A stretch of 64,000 nt of DNA from Agrococcus sp. ProA11 (lineage in GTDB: Bacteria; Actinomycetota; Actinomycetes; Actinomycetales; Microbacteriaceae): the NCBI RefSeq assembly GCF_039880525.1, contig NZ_CP156989.1, forward strand, positions 744,001 to 808,000. The letters run 5' to 3'. A program made the position numbers and the translations under genes. The number at the start of each line of letters is the position of its first letter. Positions within the stretch are counted from its first letter, which is position 1. Shown one piece after another: positions 8,723-16,663 of the stretch. Under the pieces are notes generated by a model that saw only the letters and a list, made by a program, of their open reading frames with translations, made no database searches and had not been told where the DNA came from.

Positions 8723-10021
8723 GTGGCCGCTGACGACAAGGAGCTCTCGCTCGCGGGATCGGTATCGCTCGGCACCGGGGTGATGATCGGCGCGGGCATC
8801 TTCGCGCTCGTTGGTCAGGTCGCGGAGCTCGCGGGCGATTGGTTCCCGCTCGCGTTCATCGCGGGTGCCGTGGTCGCGGTGGCGAGCTCGTACGCCTACG
8901 CGCGCTACTCGAGCGTGAATCCCTCCGCCGGTGGCATCGCGATGCTGCTCAAGGATGCCTACGGCCCTGGCGTGATCGCGGGCTCCTTCACGCTGTTCAT
9001 GTACGTCTCGATGGTGGTCGCCGAGAGCCTGCTGGCTCGCACCTTCGGCACCTACCTCCTGCGCCCCTTCGGGATGCAGGATTCGGTCGTGCTGGTGCCG
9101 GTGCTGGGCGTGCTCGTGATCGCCGCCGCCGCGGTCGTGAACCTCGTCGGCAACGCGCTGGTCGAGCGCTCGGCGATGGCCACCGCGATCCTGAAGATCG
9201 TCGGTATCGCCGCGCTCGCCATCGCGGGCCTGGTGGCGGCCGCGGTCTCGGGAGAGGGCTTCTTCGCTCAGTCGACCGGCGACCCGGTGGAGCCGCCGGG
9301 ACTGCTCGCGGGTGTTGCGCTGTGCGTACTGGCGTACAAGGGCTTCACGACGATCACGAACCAGGGCGACGACATCCGCCACGCGAAGCAGAACATCGCC
9401 CGCTCGATCGTCATCTCGCTGGCGATCTGCGCGGTGCTGTACTTCCTCATCACCCTCTCGGTCGCCGCGAGCATCGGCCCTGACGGCGCGGTCGAGGCGC
9501 GCGACTACGCCCTCGCCGAGGCTGCCGAGCCGCTCTTCGGCCAATGGGGCGTCGCCCTGACGGTCGCCGTCGCGGTGGTCGCGACGGTCTCCGGCCTGCT
9601 CGCCAGCCTCTACTCGGTGTCGCGGCTGTACGCGATGCTCCAGGACATGCGGCAGGCGCCGTCGTTGCCGGCGAAGGTGCCGCACCAGCCGCTGCTCATC
9701 ACCGCCGGTCTGGCGATCATCGTTACGGCGTTCCTCGACCTCAGCCAGATCGCCTCGATGGGCGTCGTCCTGTATCTGACGATGGATATCGCGGTGCAGT
9801 GGGGCGTGATCCGGCGCCTTCGCGAGAAGCTCGAGGCCCGCTGGTGGCTGCCGGCGCTGACGATCGCCTTCGATGCCACGATCCTCGTCGCGTTCATCGT
9901 GCTCAAGGCGCAGTCGAGTCCGTGGACGATCGTCGTGGCCGGCGCGGTCGCGGCGGCGATCTTCATCGGGCAGGCGATCGTGGTGCAGCGTCGCGGTGCC
10001 GACAGCGATCAGCGCGCCTGA
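8723..10021 (+). CDS. APC family amino acid/polyamine permease
   Basis: A 432-residue inner-membrane carrier with about 11-12 hydrophobic helices. The first helix carries the APC substrate-backbone loop GTGVMIGAGIFALVG. A cytoplasmic loop ADDIRHAKQNIARSI after helix 6 is typical of the GadC/YhdG-like branch. The GTG at 8723 follows GAGGGAG by six bases; longer reading frames would run through the tRNA and terminator and are rejected. Substrate is not predictable. Its stop faces the rpiR stop with 42 bases between them and no obvious terminator. It may import amino acids released from cell-wall peptides, but that is only suggested by position. Confidence 0.88.
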   Translation: MAADDKELSLAGSVSLGTGVMIGAGIFALVGQVAELAGDWFPLAFIAGAVVAVASSYAYARYSSVNPSAGGIAMLLKDAYGPGVIAGSFTLFMYVSMVVAESLLARTFGTYLLRPFGMQDSVVLVPVLGVLVIAAAAVVNLVGNALVERSAMATAILKIVGIAALAIAGLVAAAVSGEGFFAQSTGDPVEPPGLLAGVALCVLAYKGFTTITNQGDDIRHAKQNIARSIVISLAICAVLYFLITLSVAASIGPDGAVEARDYALAEAAEPLFGQWGVALTVAVAVVATVSGLLASLYSVSRLYAMLQDMRQAPSLPAKVPHQPLLITAGLAIIVTAFLDLSQIASMGVVLYLTMDIAVQWGVIRRLREKLEARWWLPALTIAFDATILVAFIVLKAQSSPWTIVVAGAVAAAIFIGQAIVVQRRGADSDQRA

Positions 10022-10063
10022 GGGTCGCCCCGACGCGCGCGGCAGCCTGGCGCGCGGTATCGC

Positions 10064-10954
10064 TCAGCGCGCCGCACGTTGGCTGATCGCGTCTCGCGTG
10101 CGCCGCAGCGCCGAGATCGACTCGTCGTAGCGGGCTTGGGCGACGCCCGTGAAGAGGCAGTCGACGACCATGAGTTGCGCGATTCGGCTGCCCAGGGCGC
10201 CGGATCGGAACGGCGTCTCGCGGGCCGCGGTGCGCAGCACGACGTCGGCCGCCGCGGCCAGCGGTGAATGCTCGTGGTTGGTGATCGCGATCGTCACGGC
10301 ACCGGAGGCGCGCGCGATCCGCAGGTACTCGACCGTGTCGGTGGTCGCGCCGGAGTGCGAGACGGCGATGGCGACCGCGGTGGGACCCAGCACGGCCGCC
10401 GCGGTCCACGCCGCATGCGACTCCGGCCACTCGAGTGCGATGCGGCCGATCCGCGAGAGCTTGCGCTGCAGGTCGACCGCGACGATCGCGCTCGCCCCGA
10501 CGCCGTAGAGGTCGACGCGCTCCGCTGCATCGACTGCAGCGACCGCCCGTTCGAGCGACGCGATGTCGATCACCTGCGCGGTGTCGGCGATCGACATCGA
10601 CTCGTTGCGGGCGATCTTCGCGACGATCTCATGCATCCGGTCGTCGGGGGAGATGTCGGTCGGATACCCGGAGGCGTCGTCCGCCGCCATCCGTTCGCGG
10701 AGGTTCTGCTCGGTGAGGTCGTGCCGGAGATCCTTGAACCGGTCGTACCCGACCCTGCGCGTGAAGCGCACGACGGTCGTCGTCGACGTCGATGCGAGCT
10801 CTGCGATCTCGGCGATCGAGCTGGTAGCGAAGCCCTCCGGGTCGCTCAGCAGAGCCTCGCCGATGCGCCGCTCCGCAGGGCGTAGCGACGGCAGCAGCCC
10901 CCGGACCTCGACAAGGAGGGTTCCGGGCGCCGGGCGGGTAGGTGCGGCGCGCAT
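10064..10954 (-). CDS. MurR/RpiR family transcriptional regulator (HTH-SIS)
   Basis: A 296-residue regulator. Residues 10-90 are the RpiR helix-turn-helix domain (RPAERRIGEALLSDPEGFA then SIAEIAELASTSTTTVVRFTRRVGYDRF). Residues about 120-265 are a SIS sugar-phosphate domain (VDLYGVGASAIVAVDLQRKL; VAIAVSHSGATTDTVEYLRIA). The ATG at 10954 follows GAGAGGAG by six bases. SIS effectors in this family are phospho-sugars; E. coli MurR responds to MurNAc-6-P. It diverges from the operon that contains murQ, anmK and nagB, so MurNAc-6-P or GlcNAc-6-P is the expected inducer. No other regulator lies near that operon. Confidence 0.9.
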   Translation of the reverse strand: MRAAPTRPAPGTLLVEVRGLLPSLRPAERRIGEALLSDPEGFATSSIAEIAELASTSTTTVVRFTRRVGYDRFKDLRHDLTEQNLRERMAADDASGYPTDISPDDRMHEIVAKIARNESMSIADTAQVIDIASLERAVAAVDAAERVDLYGVGASAIVAVDLQRKLSRIGRIALEWPESHAAWTAAAVLGPTAVAIAVSHSGATTDTVEYLRIARASGAVTIAITNHEHSPLAAAADVVLRTAARETPFRSGALGSRIAQLMVVDCLFTGVAQARYDESISALRRTRDAISQRAAR

Positions 10955-11127
10955 CGCGCTCCTCTCGACGTCGCCACTGTAGCCGCATGGAAGTTTCGCG
11001 GGACAGCGCATGGAATGAAGTTACATACTCGTAATCTTTCGTGTACTTTTTATCCGTAGACTCGTCCGCAACGTCGCGGCACCTCGGTGCATCGGCTCGG
11101 AACCCATCCACCATCTCGGAGGCACCC
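10955..11127. promoter_or_regulatory. Divergent control region between rpiR/murR and the muropeptide operon
   Basis: This 173-base gap contains an AT-rich island (10990-11060) that contrasts with the GC-rich surroundings. Within it is a dyad TTAC-N6-GTAA (11021-11034) flanked by GAAG and CTTTC, which is a plausible RpiR-type operator. TAGACT (11057-11062) is a possible -10 for the operon, leaving a leader of about 60 bases. The ribosome site CGGAGG precedes the ATG at 11128. The assignments come from pattern only. Confidence 0.5.
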
Positions 11128-12681
11128 ATGACCACCATCCCGCGATCCCGGCGCCTGGCCGCCGGATCCATCGGGCTTGCCGCGACGACCGCTCTCGTCC
11201 TCGCCGGCTGCTCGTCGACCACGGCCGAGCCCGCAGGCAGCGATGACGCTGACTCACAGGCAACCTTGGTCGTCGGCGTCACGACGGATGTCGACACCCT
11301 GCTGCCCTGGACCGCCACCCAGTTCCAGGCCATCAACGTGCTGCAGAACGTCTACGGCACGCTGACCGAGCTCGACGCCGAGCTCAATGTGACGCCCGGC
11401 CTCGCCGAGTCGTGGACCGTCTCCGACGACGGTCTCGAGGTGGTGTTCGACCTTCGGCAGGACGTGCTGTTCTCCGACGGATCGACGTTCGAGGCCGAGG
11501 ACGTCGTTGCGTCGTACGAGGCGATCCAGAACCCCGAGACCGCCGCGGTGTCGGCAACGAACCTCGCGAGTGTCACGTCGATCGAGGCGACCGACGAGCA
11601 CAGCGTGACGCTGACGCTCGCAGCGCCGGATGCCGCGCTGCCGTCGAAGCTCGCGCCGGTGACCACGGCGATCCTGCCATCGGACGCCGATCTGGCCGCC
11701 CTCGAGTCGACCCCGGTCGGCACGGGAGCGTTCGTGTTCGATGAGCGTCGACCCAACGAGGCCCTCACGCTCACCGCAAACGACGACTACTGGGGTGGTG
11801 CACCCGCGATCGGCGGCGTCGAGTTCCGGGTCATCCCCGACCAGGCCGCGATCGTCTCGGCCCTCCAGTCCGGCAACGTGCAGATGGCGGTCTTCGACGA
11901 CGCGCTCGTCGCAGACACCATCGGCGGATCCGTCGAGGTCACGGAGACCGCGCAGCTCAGCTACCACGCGCTGCAGCTGAACGCCCGCGATGAGGCGCTC
12001 GAGGACGTCAACGTGCGGCTGGCGATCGCCTGTGCGATCGACCGGCAGGAAGTGCTGGACACCGCTGCGCTCGGTGAGGGCGAGGTGACCGGTCCCATCA
12101 CGTCGCCGGCATTCCGATCCGACCCGAACGCACGCCCGTGCCCGACGGCAGATCCCGCAGCTGCCGCCGACTACCTGGACGCCGCAGGCGTCAGCGAGGG
12201 GCTGACGCTCCGCGCCATCGTGATGCAGGGCGGCTACTCGACCGCGGTCGCCGAGGCTGAGAACATCCAGGCCCAGCTCGCCGAAGTCGGCATCACGCTT
12301 GAGCTCGATGTGCTCGAGTCCGGCGCCTACGTCGACCGATGGGTCGCGGGCGACTTCCAGCTCGCCGTCGCGCTGAACGGCGGGCAGCCCGATCCCGATG
12401 CCGCCTACGGCCGCTACTTCACGAGCACCGGCAACCTGAACTCGGTCGCCGGCTACAGCTCCGACACGCTCGATGCACTGTTCGAGCAGGGTCGCACGAC
12501 GAGCGACCTCGCGGAGCGCGAGGCGATCTACGCAGACGTGTCCGCCGAGCTCGAGGAGCAGGCGGTCTGGGTGTGGCTCTTCACGAGCTTCAACTACACG
12601 GCCACCGCCGAGGGTGTCGCAGGGTTCGTCCCGATGCCGAACGGCTCGCTGCAGCACCTGCGCGACGTCACCATCGATTGA
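11128..12681 (+). CDS. Family 5 (oligopeptide-type) ABC substrate-binding lipoprotein
   Basis: A 517-residue extracytoplasmic lipoprotein. Residues 1-26 are a lipoprotein signal with basic n-region, hydrophobic core and the lipobox LAGC (VLAGCSST). The rest is an SBP family 5 fold: VLQNVYGTLTELD, GLAESWTVSDDGLEVVF and LRQDVLFSDGSTFEAEDVV are the family signature near the N-terminus. It should deliver peptides or peptide-sugars to the two permeases that follow. E. coli MppA, which binds murein tripeptide, is in this family, which fits the enzyme content of the operon. The start at 11128 is set by CGGAGG and by the signal peptide. Confidence 0.92.
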   Translation: MTTIPRSRRLAAGSIGLAATTALVLAGCSSTTAEPAGSDDADSQATLVVGVTTDVDTLLPWTATQFQAINVLQNVYGTLTELDAELNVTPGLAESWTVSDDGLEVVFDLRQDVLFSDGSTFEAEDVVASYEAIQNPETAAVSATNLASVTSIEATDEHSVTLTLAAPDAALPSKLAPVTTAILPSDADLAALESTPVGTGAFVFDERRPNEALTLTANDDYWGGAPAIGGVEFRVIPDQAAIVSALQSGNVQMAVFDDALVADTIGGSVEVTETAQLSYHALQLNARDEALEDVNVRLAIACAIDRQEVLDTAALGEGEVTGPITSPAFRSDPNARPCPTADPAAAADYLDAAGVSEGLTLRAIVMQGGYSTAVAEAENIQAQLAEVGITLELDVLESGAYVDRWVAGDFQLAVALNGGQPDPDAAYGRYFTSTGNLNSVAGYSSDTLDALFEQGRTTSDLAEREAIYADVSAELEEQAVWVWLFTSFNYTATAEGVAGFVPMPNGSLQHLRDVTID

Positions 12682-12686
12682 TCCAC

Positions 12687-12714
12687 TCCGGCCGGGGCGC
12701 GAGCCCCGGCCGGA
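12687..12714 (+). promoter_or_regulatory. GNRA-capped intra-operon hairpin
   Basis: A perfect 12-base stem (TCCGGCCGGGGC with its complement) closes a GCGA tetraloop in the 46-base gap between the binding-protein and permease genes. No U-run follows, so it is not a standard terminator. In ABC importer operons such structures protect the binding-protein mRNA and lower expression of the downstream genes; that role is inferred here. Confidence 0.7.
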
Positions 12715-12727
12715 CCGACGGAGCACC

Positions 12728-13699
12728 ATGATTCAACGCATCCGCACATCGCCAGGCCTTCGCCGGCTCGGCAGCGCCCTGCTCACCCTGCTCGGGGTGG
12801 CCGTCGCAGTCTTCTTCATGCTGCGTGCCCTGCCCGGCGACCAGATCACGGCCGCGTTCGGCACAGAGGCCGCGGCGCTCAGTCCCGACCAGCGCGAGGC
12901 GCTCGAGGCGTATTACGGGCTCGACCAGCCGCTCATCGTGCAGTTCTTCACCTGGATCGGTGCGGTGCTGACCGGCAACCTCGGCTACTCCGCGCGGTCG
13001 CAGCAGAGCGTCCTGGAGATGACGGCCGCGGCCCTGCCCGTGACGCTCGAGCTCGCGGTGCTGGCGATCATCGTCGCCATCGCCATCGGCGTTCCCGTCG
13101 GAATGCTCGCCGCGTCGAAGCCCAACGCGCTGCGCGACTGGTTCGGGCAGGGGCTCGGCCTCGCCGGGCTCGGCGTGCCCGCCTTCCTGCTGGCGACGAC
13201 GCTGCTCGCGGTGGCGGCATCCGGCTTCGGCTTCAACCCCAACGGCCGCGGCTTCGCGACCCTCATCCAAGACCCGCTGCTGAACCTGCAGCAGATGGCG
13301 CTCCCAGCGCTGGTGCTCGGGTTCGGCATCGCGGCCCCGATCATGCGCACGACTCGAACCGCGGTGCTCGAGGTGCGGGGTCTGGACTTCATCCGCACGG
13401 CGCGAGCGAAGGGTGTGCCGCCGAGGCGGCTGCAATGGAGGCACGTGCTGCGGAACGCGCTCGTGCCCATCGTCACCATGACCGGGCTGCAGTTCGGCTA
13501 CCTGCTGGGCGGGGCGGTCGTCGTGGAGCAGATCTTCTCGCTGCCGGGTGTCGGCCGCCAGGTGCTGCTCGGCATCAACCAGTTCGAGTATGCGGTGGTG
13601 CAGAGCACCGTGCTCGTCATCGCCGTCATGTTCGTGATCGTCAACCTGCTGACGGATCTGCTCTACCGTCGCATCGACCCGAGGGTGCGTGCCGCATGA
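12728..13699 (+). CDS. ABC transporter permease (DppB/OppB type)
   Basis: A 323-residue inner-membrane permease with six predicted helices. The N-terminal helix LGSALLTLLGVAVAVFFMLRALPGD is typical of DppB. The EAA loop that docks to the ATPase reads DFIRTARAKGVPPRRLQWRH near residue 225, followed by FGYLLGGAVVVEQIFSLPGVG, a strong DppB/OppB signature. It overlaps the next permease by four bases (ATGA). With that gene and the fused ATPase at 18878 it forms one importer. Confidence 0.93.
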   Translation: MIQRIRTSPGLRRLGSALLTLLGVAVAVFFMLRALPGDQITAAFGTEAAALSPDQREALEAYYGLDQPLIVQFFTWIGAVLTGNLGYSARSQQSVLEMTAAALPVTLELAVLAIIVAIAIGVPVGMLAASKPNALRDWFGQGLGLAGLGVPAFLLATTLLAVAASGFGFNPNGRGFATLIQDPLLNLQQMALPALVLGFGIAAPIMRTTRTAVLEVRGLDFIRTARAKGVPPRRLQWRHVLRNALVPIVTMTGLQFGYLLGGAVVVEQIFSLPGVGRQVLLGINQFEYAVVQSTVLVIAVMFVIVNLLTDLLYRRIDPRVRAA

Positions 13700-14580
13700 G
13701 TGCAACGACCACCGCGGTTCCCGCCTCGCCACGGCGCGCGGGCACCGACACCGCCCTGCGGCTGCTCCGCAGCCCGAGCGGCGCGACCGGCGGCGCCTTC
13801 GTGCTGACTCTGGCCGTCCTCGCGCTGCTGTCGGCAACCGGCGCGCTGCCGTTCGAGCCCGCCGCGCAGGACCCTGCGGTTCGGCTGCAGGCGCCCGGCG
13901 CCGTGCACTGGTTCGGCACCGATCAGTTCGGCCGCGACATCTTCGCCCGGGTCGCCTCCGGTGTAGCGAACTCCGCCCTGGTCGCGATCGTCGCCGTGAC
14001 CGTCGCTGCCGTGGTCGGCACGCTCGCCGGCGTGGTGGCAGGGTTCGTGCGAGGCGCGGCGGATCTCGCCATCGGCGGTGTGACGAACGTGCTCTTCGCG
14101 TTCCCGCCGCTGCTGCTCGCGCTGACGCTCGCGTCGGTGCTGCAGCGCACCTGGTTCACCGTCGCGATCGCGATCGCCGTCGTCTACACACCGATCTTCG
14201 TGCGGGTCACGCGCGGCCCGGTCCTCAGCCTGCGCGAGGCAGACTACGTGCTTGCCGCGCGCGCCACCGGGATGCACGCGGCGAGCATCATGCTCCGCCA
14301 CGTGCTGCCGAACATCACCGGCATCCTCATCGTGCAGATCACGCTGTCGCTGTCGTGGGGCGTGCTCACCGAGGCGTCGCTCAGCTTCCTGGGACTCGGC
14401 ACACCGCCGCCTGCCGCATCGCTGGGATCGATGATCTTCGACGCCCGCACCCTCGTCACGGTGGCGCCATGGACGCTGCTCGCGCCAGGCGCTCTGCTCA
14501 TCATGCTCGTCGTCGGCCTCAACCTGCTGGGCGATGGCCTGCGCGACGCCCTCGACCCGACCGGAAGGCGCTCACGGTGA
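13696..14580 (+). CDS. ABC transporter permease (DppC/OppC type)
   Basis: A 294-residue inner-membrane permease. A short N-terminal tail and first helix are followed by the DppC segment HWFGTDQFGRDIFARVASG, then LAGVVAGFVRGAADLAIG. The EAA loop is EADYVLAARATGMHAASIMLRHVLPN, interrupted here only by description. ASLSFLGLGTPPPAASLGSM is the family C-terminal signature. It is coupled at both ends by four-base overlaps, upstream to the first permease and downstream to murQ (GTGA), so transport and sugar catabolism are made from one message. Confidence 0.92.
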   Translation: MSATTTAVPASPRRAGTDTALRLLRSPSGATGGAFVLTLAVLALLSATGALPFEPAAQDPAVRLQAPGAVHWFGTDQFGRDIFARVASGVANSALVAIVAVTVAAVVGTLAGVVAGFVRGAADLAIGGVTNVLFAFPPLLLALTLASVLQRTWFTVAIAIAVVYTPIFVRVTRGPVLSLREADYVLAARATGMHAASIMLRHVLPNITGILIVQITLSLSWGVLTEASLSFLGLGTPPPAASLGSMIFDARTLVTVAPWTLLAPGALLIMLVVGLNLLGDGLRDALDPTGRRSR

Positions 14581-15494
14581 ACGCAAGAACTCCCCTCGAG
14601 CTGGATACGCTCACGACCGAGTCGGCCGACCCGCGGTTCGCGCAGATCGACCGGCTTCCGATCGCGCAGCTCGCGGCGCTCATGAACGACGCCGATCACG
14701 GAGTGCCGGCTGCGGTGCGTGCGGCGATGCCGCAGATCGTCGCGGCCCTGGAGGCCGCGGCTGAACGGATGCAGGCCGGTGGTCGCCTCATCTACGTCGG
14801 TGCCGGAACGCCCGGTCGGATCGGCGTGCTCGACGCGTCCGAGTGCCCGCCGACGTTCTCGTCGCCGCCGGAGCAGGTCTTCGCGATCATGGCGGGGGGC
14901 CCTGCCGCGATCGTGGATGCCGTCGAGGGCGCGGAAGACGACGCACCGGCAGGAGCCGCGGCGATCGACGCGGCCAATGTCGGGCCGCTCGACACCGTCA
15001 TCGGCATTGCCTCGAGCGGCCGCACGCCCTTCGTGGTGGGCGCTGTGCGCCGTGCTCGAGCGCGAGGCGCGCTCGGTATCGGGCTCTCCTGCAACGAAGG
15101 CACCGAGCTCAGCGCCGTGGCCGAGCATGGCATCGAGGTCGTCGTCGGGCCCGAGTTCATCAGCGGCTCCACGCGGTTGAAGGCGGGGAGCGCCCAGAAG
15201 CTGGTGCTCAACATGTTCAGCACCATCGTGATGGTGCGGCTCGGCAAGACCTACGGCAACCTGATGGTCGACGTGCACGCCTCCAACGACAAGCTGCGGG
15301 AGCGTGCCGTGGGGATCGTGCGCACGATCACCGGCTCGAGTCGGCGCTCCGCGGTCGAGGCCCTCGAGGCCTGCGGCTACAGCGTCAAGGTTGCAGCGGT
15401 GATGCTCGGACGAGGAATGGATGTCGCTGGCGCCAGGAATGCGCTGGAGGCCACGGGCGGTCGGCTGCGCAGCGTTCTGGAGGGCGGGCAGTGA
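14577..15494 (+). CDS. murQ: N-acetylmuramic acid 6-phosphate etherase
   Basis: A 305-residue SIS-fold lyase that removes D-lactate from MurNAc-6-P to give GlcNAc-6-P. The signature around residues 70-94 reads GGRLIYVGAGTPGRIGVLD then ASECPPTF; Glu89 matches the catalytic glutamate of E. coli MurQ, and VEGAEDD (E117, E120) holds the second one. ISGSTRLKAGSAQKLVLNM and GNLMVDVHASNDKLRERA are also family marks. One oddity is Pro in GAGTPG where most family members have Ser, at the phosphate loop. It starts with a GTG overlapping the permease stop and its own stop overlaps anmK by one base. Confidence 0.95.
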   Translation: MNARTPLELDTLTTESADPRFAQIDRLPIAQLAALMNDADHGVPAAVRAAMPQIVAALEAAAERMQAGGRLIYVGAGTPGRIGVLDASECPPTFSSPPEQVFAIMAGGPAAIVDAVEGAEDDAPAGAAAIDAANVGPLDTVIGIASSGRTPFVVGAVRRARARGALGIGLSCNEGTELSAVAEHGIEVVVGPEFISGSTRLKAGSAQKLVLNMFSTIVMVRLGKTYGNLMVDVHASNDKLRERAVGIVRTITGSSRRSAVEALEACGYSVKVAAVMLGRGMDVAGARNALEATGGRLRSVLEGGQ

Positions 15495-16663
15495 TGCGCA
15501 TCCTCGGCCTCATCTCGGGCACCTCCCACGATGGCATCGATGCCGCTGTCGTCGAGTTCCAGTCGGAGGGGCACGCGCTGGAGGGGCGAGTCCTGCACGC
15601 CGACTCCACCCCGTACAGCGCGCAGCTGCGCGAGAGCCTGCTCGCTTCCCTGCCCCCGCAGCCGTGCGATCTCGCCGAGGTGGCTCGACTGGACACGCGC
15701 ATCGGTCAGGCGTTCGCGGACGCGGCTGCGGCGGCGATCGAGGCCGCCGGCCCGGTCGACCTGATCGTCTCGCACGGACAGACGGTCTTCCATTGGGTCG
15801 ATGGGCGAGTCGTGCTCGGCACACTGCAGATCGGCCAGCCGGCGTGGATCGCCGAACGCACCGGCGTGCCCGTGCTCGCCGACGTGCGCGCACGCGACAT
15901 CGCGGCAGGCGGCCAGGGCGCGCCGCTCGCCTCCACCCTCGACGCGCTGCTGCTCGCGGGTCGCGCCGGCCGACCGGCGGCGCTGAACCTCGGAGGCATC
16001 TCGAACGCCACCGTCGTGGACCCGGAGTCGCCGACGCTCGCGTGGGACATCGGGCCGGCGAACGCGCTCATGGACGCGGTGATCGTCGCGAGGGATGCCC
16101 ATCCGGCTGGCTACGACCAGGATGGAGCCCTGGCGGCGGCGGGAACGGTCGACGACGGGCTGCTCGCGCTGCTGCTGGACAACCCGTACTACGCGCTGCA
16201 GGCGCCGAAGAGCACGGGCAAGGAGCTCTTCCACATGGACTACCTGCTGCGCGTGCTCGACGCGCACGGCACGCGCATCGGCACCGAGGATCTGCTCGCC
16301 ACGCTTGCCGCCCTCACCACCCGCACCGTGGCCGATGCGCTGCTCGGGGCGGGCGTGACCGAGGTGTTCGTCTCCGGCGGCGGAGCTCGCAACCCTGTGC
16401 TGATGGACGGTCTCGCCGAGGCGATGCCCGGCGTGCGAGTGGGCACGACCGATGCACTGGGCGTAGGCGCCGACGAGAAGGAGGCCGTGCTCATGGCGCT
16501 GCTCGGCTGGCTGACCTGGCACGGCGTGCCCGCGAGCGTGCCGAGCGCGACTGGCGCAGCGGGCGAGCGCATCCTGGGAGCACTGACGCCGGGCGCTGGC
16601 CCGCTGCGCATGCCGGAGCCTCGGTCGGCGCCGAGCGCCGTGCGCTTCCACTCGGGGGACTGA
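15494..16663 (+). CDS. anmK: Anhydro-N-acetylmuramic acid kinase
   Basis: A 389-residue sugar kinase that opens the 1,6-anhydro ring of anhydro-MurNAc while phosphorylating it, yielding MurNAc-6-P for MurQ. Motifs in order: GLISGTSHDGIDAAVVEF (phosphate loop), VSHGQTVFHW, RARDIAAGGQGAPLA, LNLGGISNATVV, WDIGPANALMD, KSTGKELFHMDYL and VSGGGARNPVLMDGL. All match AnmK. Anhydro-MurNAc arises from lytic transglycosylases, so the presence of AnmK beside MurQ shows that the pathway handles anhydro-muropeptides as well as any direct MurNAc-6-P. It overlaps murQ and the epimerase by one base each. Confidence 0.95.
   Translation: MRILGLISGTSHDGIDAAVVEFQSEGHALEGRVLHADSTPYSAQLRESLLASLPPQPCDLAEVARLDTRIGQAFADAAAAAIEAAGPVDLIVSHGQTVFHWVDGRVVLGTLQIGQPAWIAERTGVPVLADVRARDIAAGGQGAPLASTLDALLLAGRAGRPAALNLGGISNATVVDPESPTLAWDIGPANALMDAVIVARDAHPAGYDQDGALAAAGTVDDGLLALLLDNPYYALQAPKSTGKELFHMDYLLRVLDAHGTRIGTEDLLATLAALTTRTVADALLGAGVTEVFVSGGGARNPVLMDGLAEAMPGVRVGTTDALGVGADEKEAVLMALLGWLTWHGVPASVPSATGAAGERILGALTPGAGPLRMPEPRSAPSAVRFHSGD

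Noticed and set aside
13689-14576. Long Arg-rich open frames opposite to or overlapping the permeases and other genes
   Set aside because: High GC content creates long random open frames; these are full of Arg, Ala, Pro and His with no family match.
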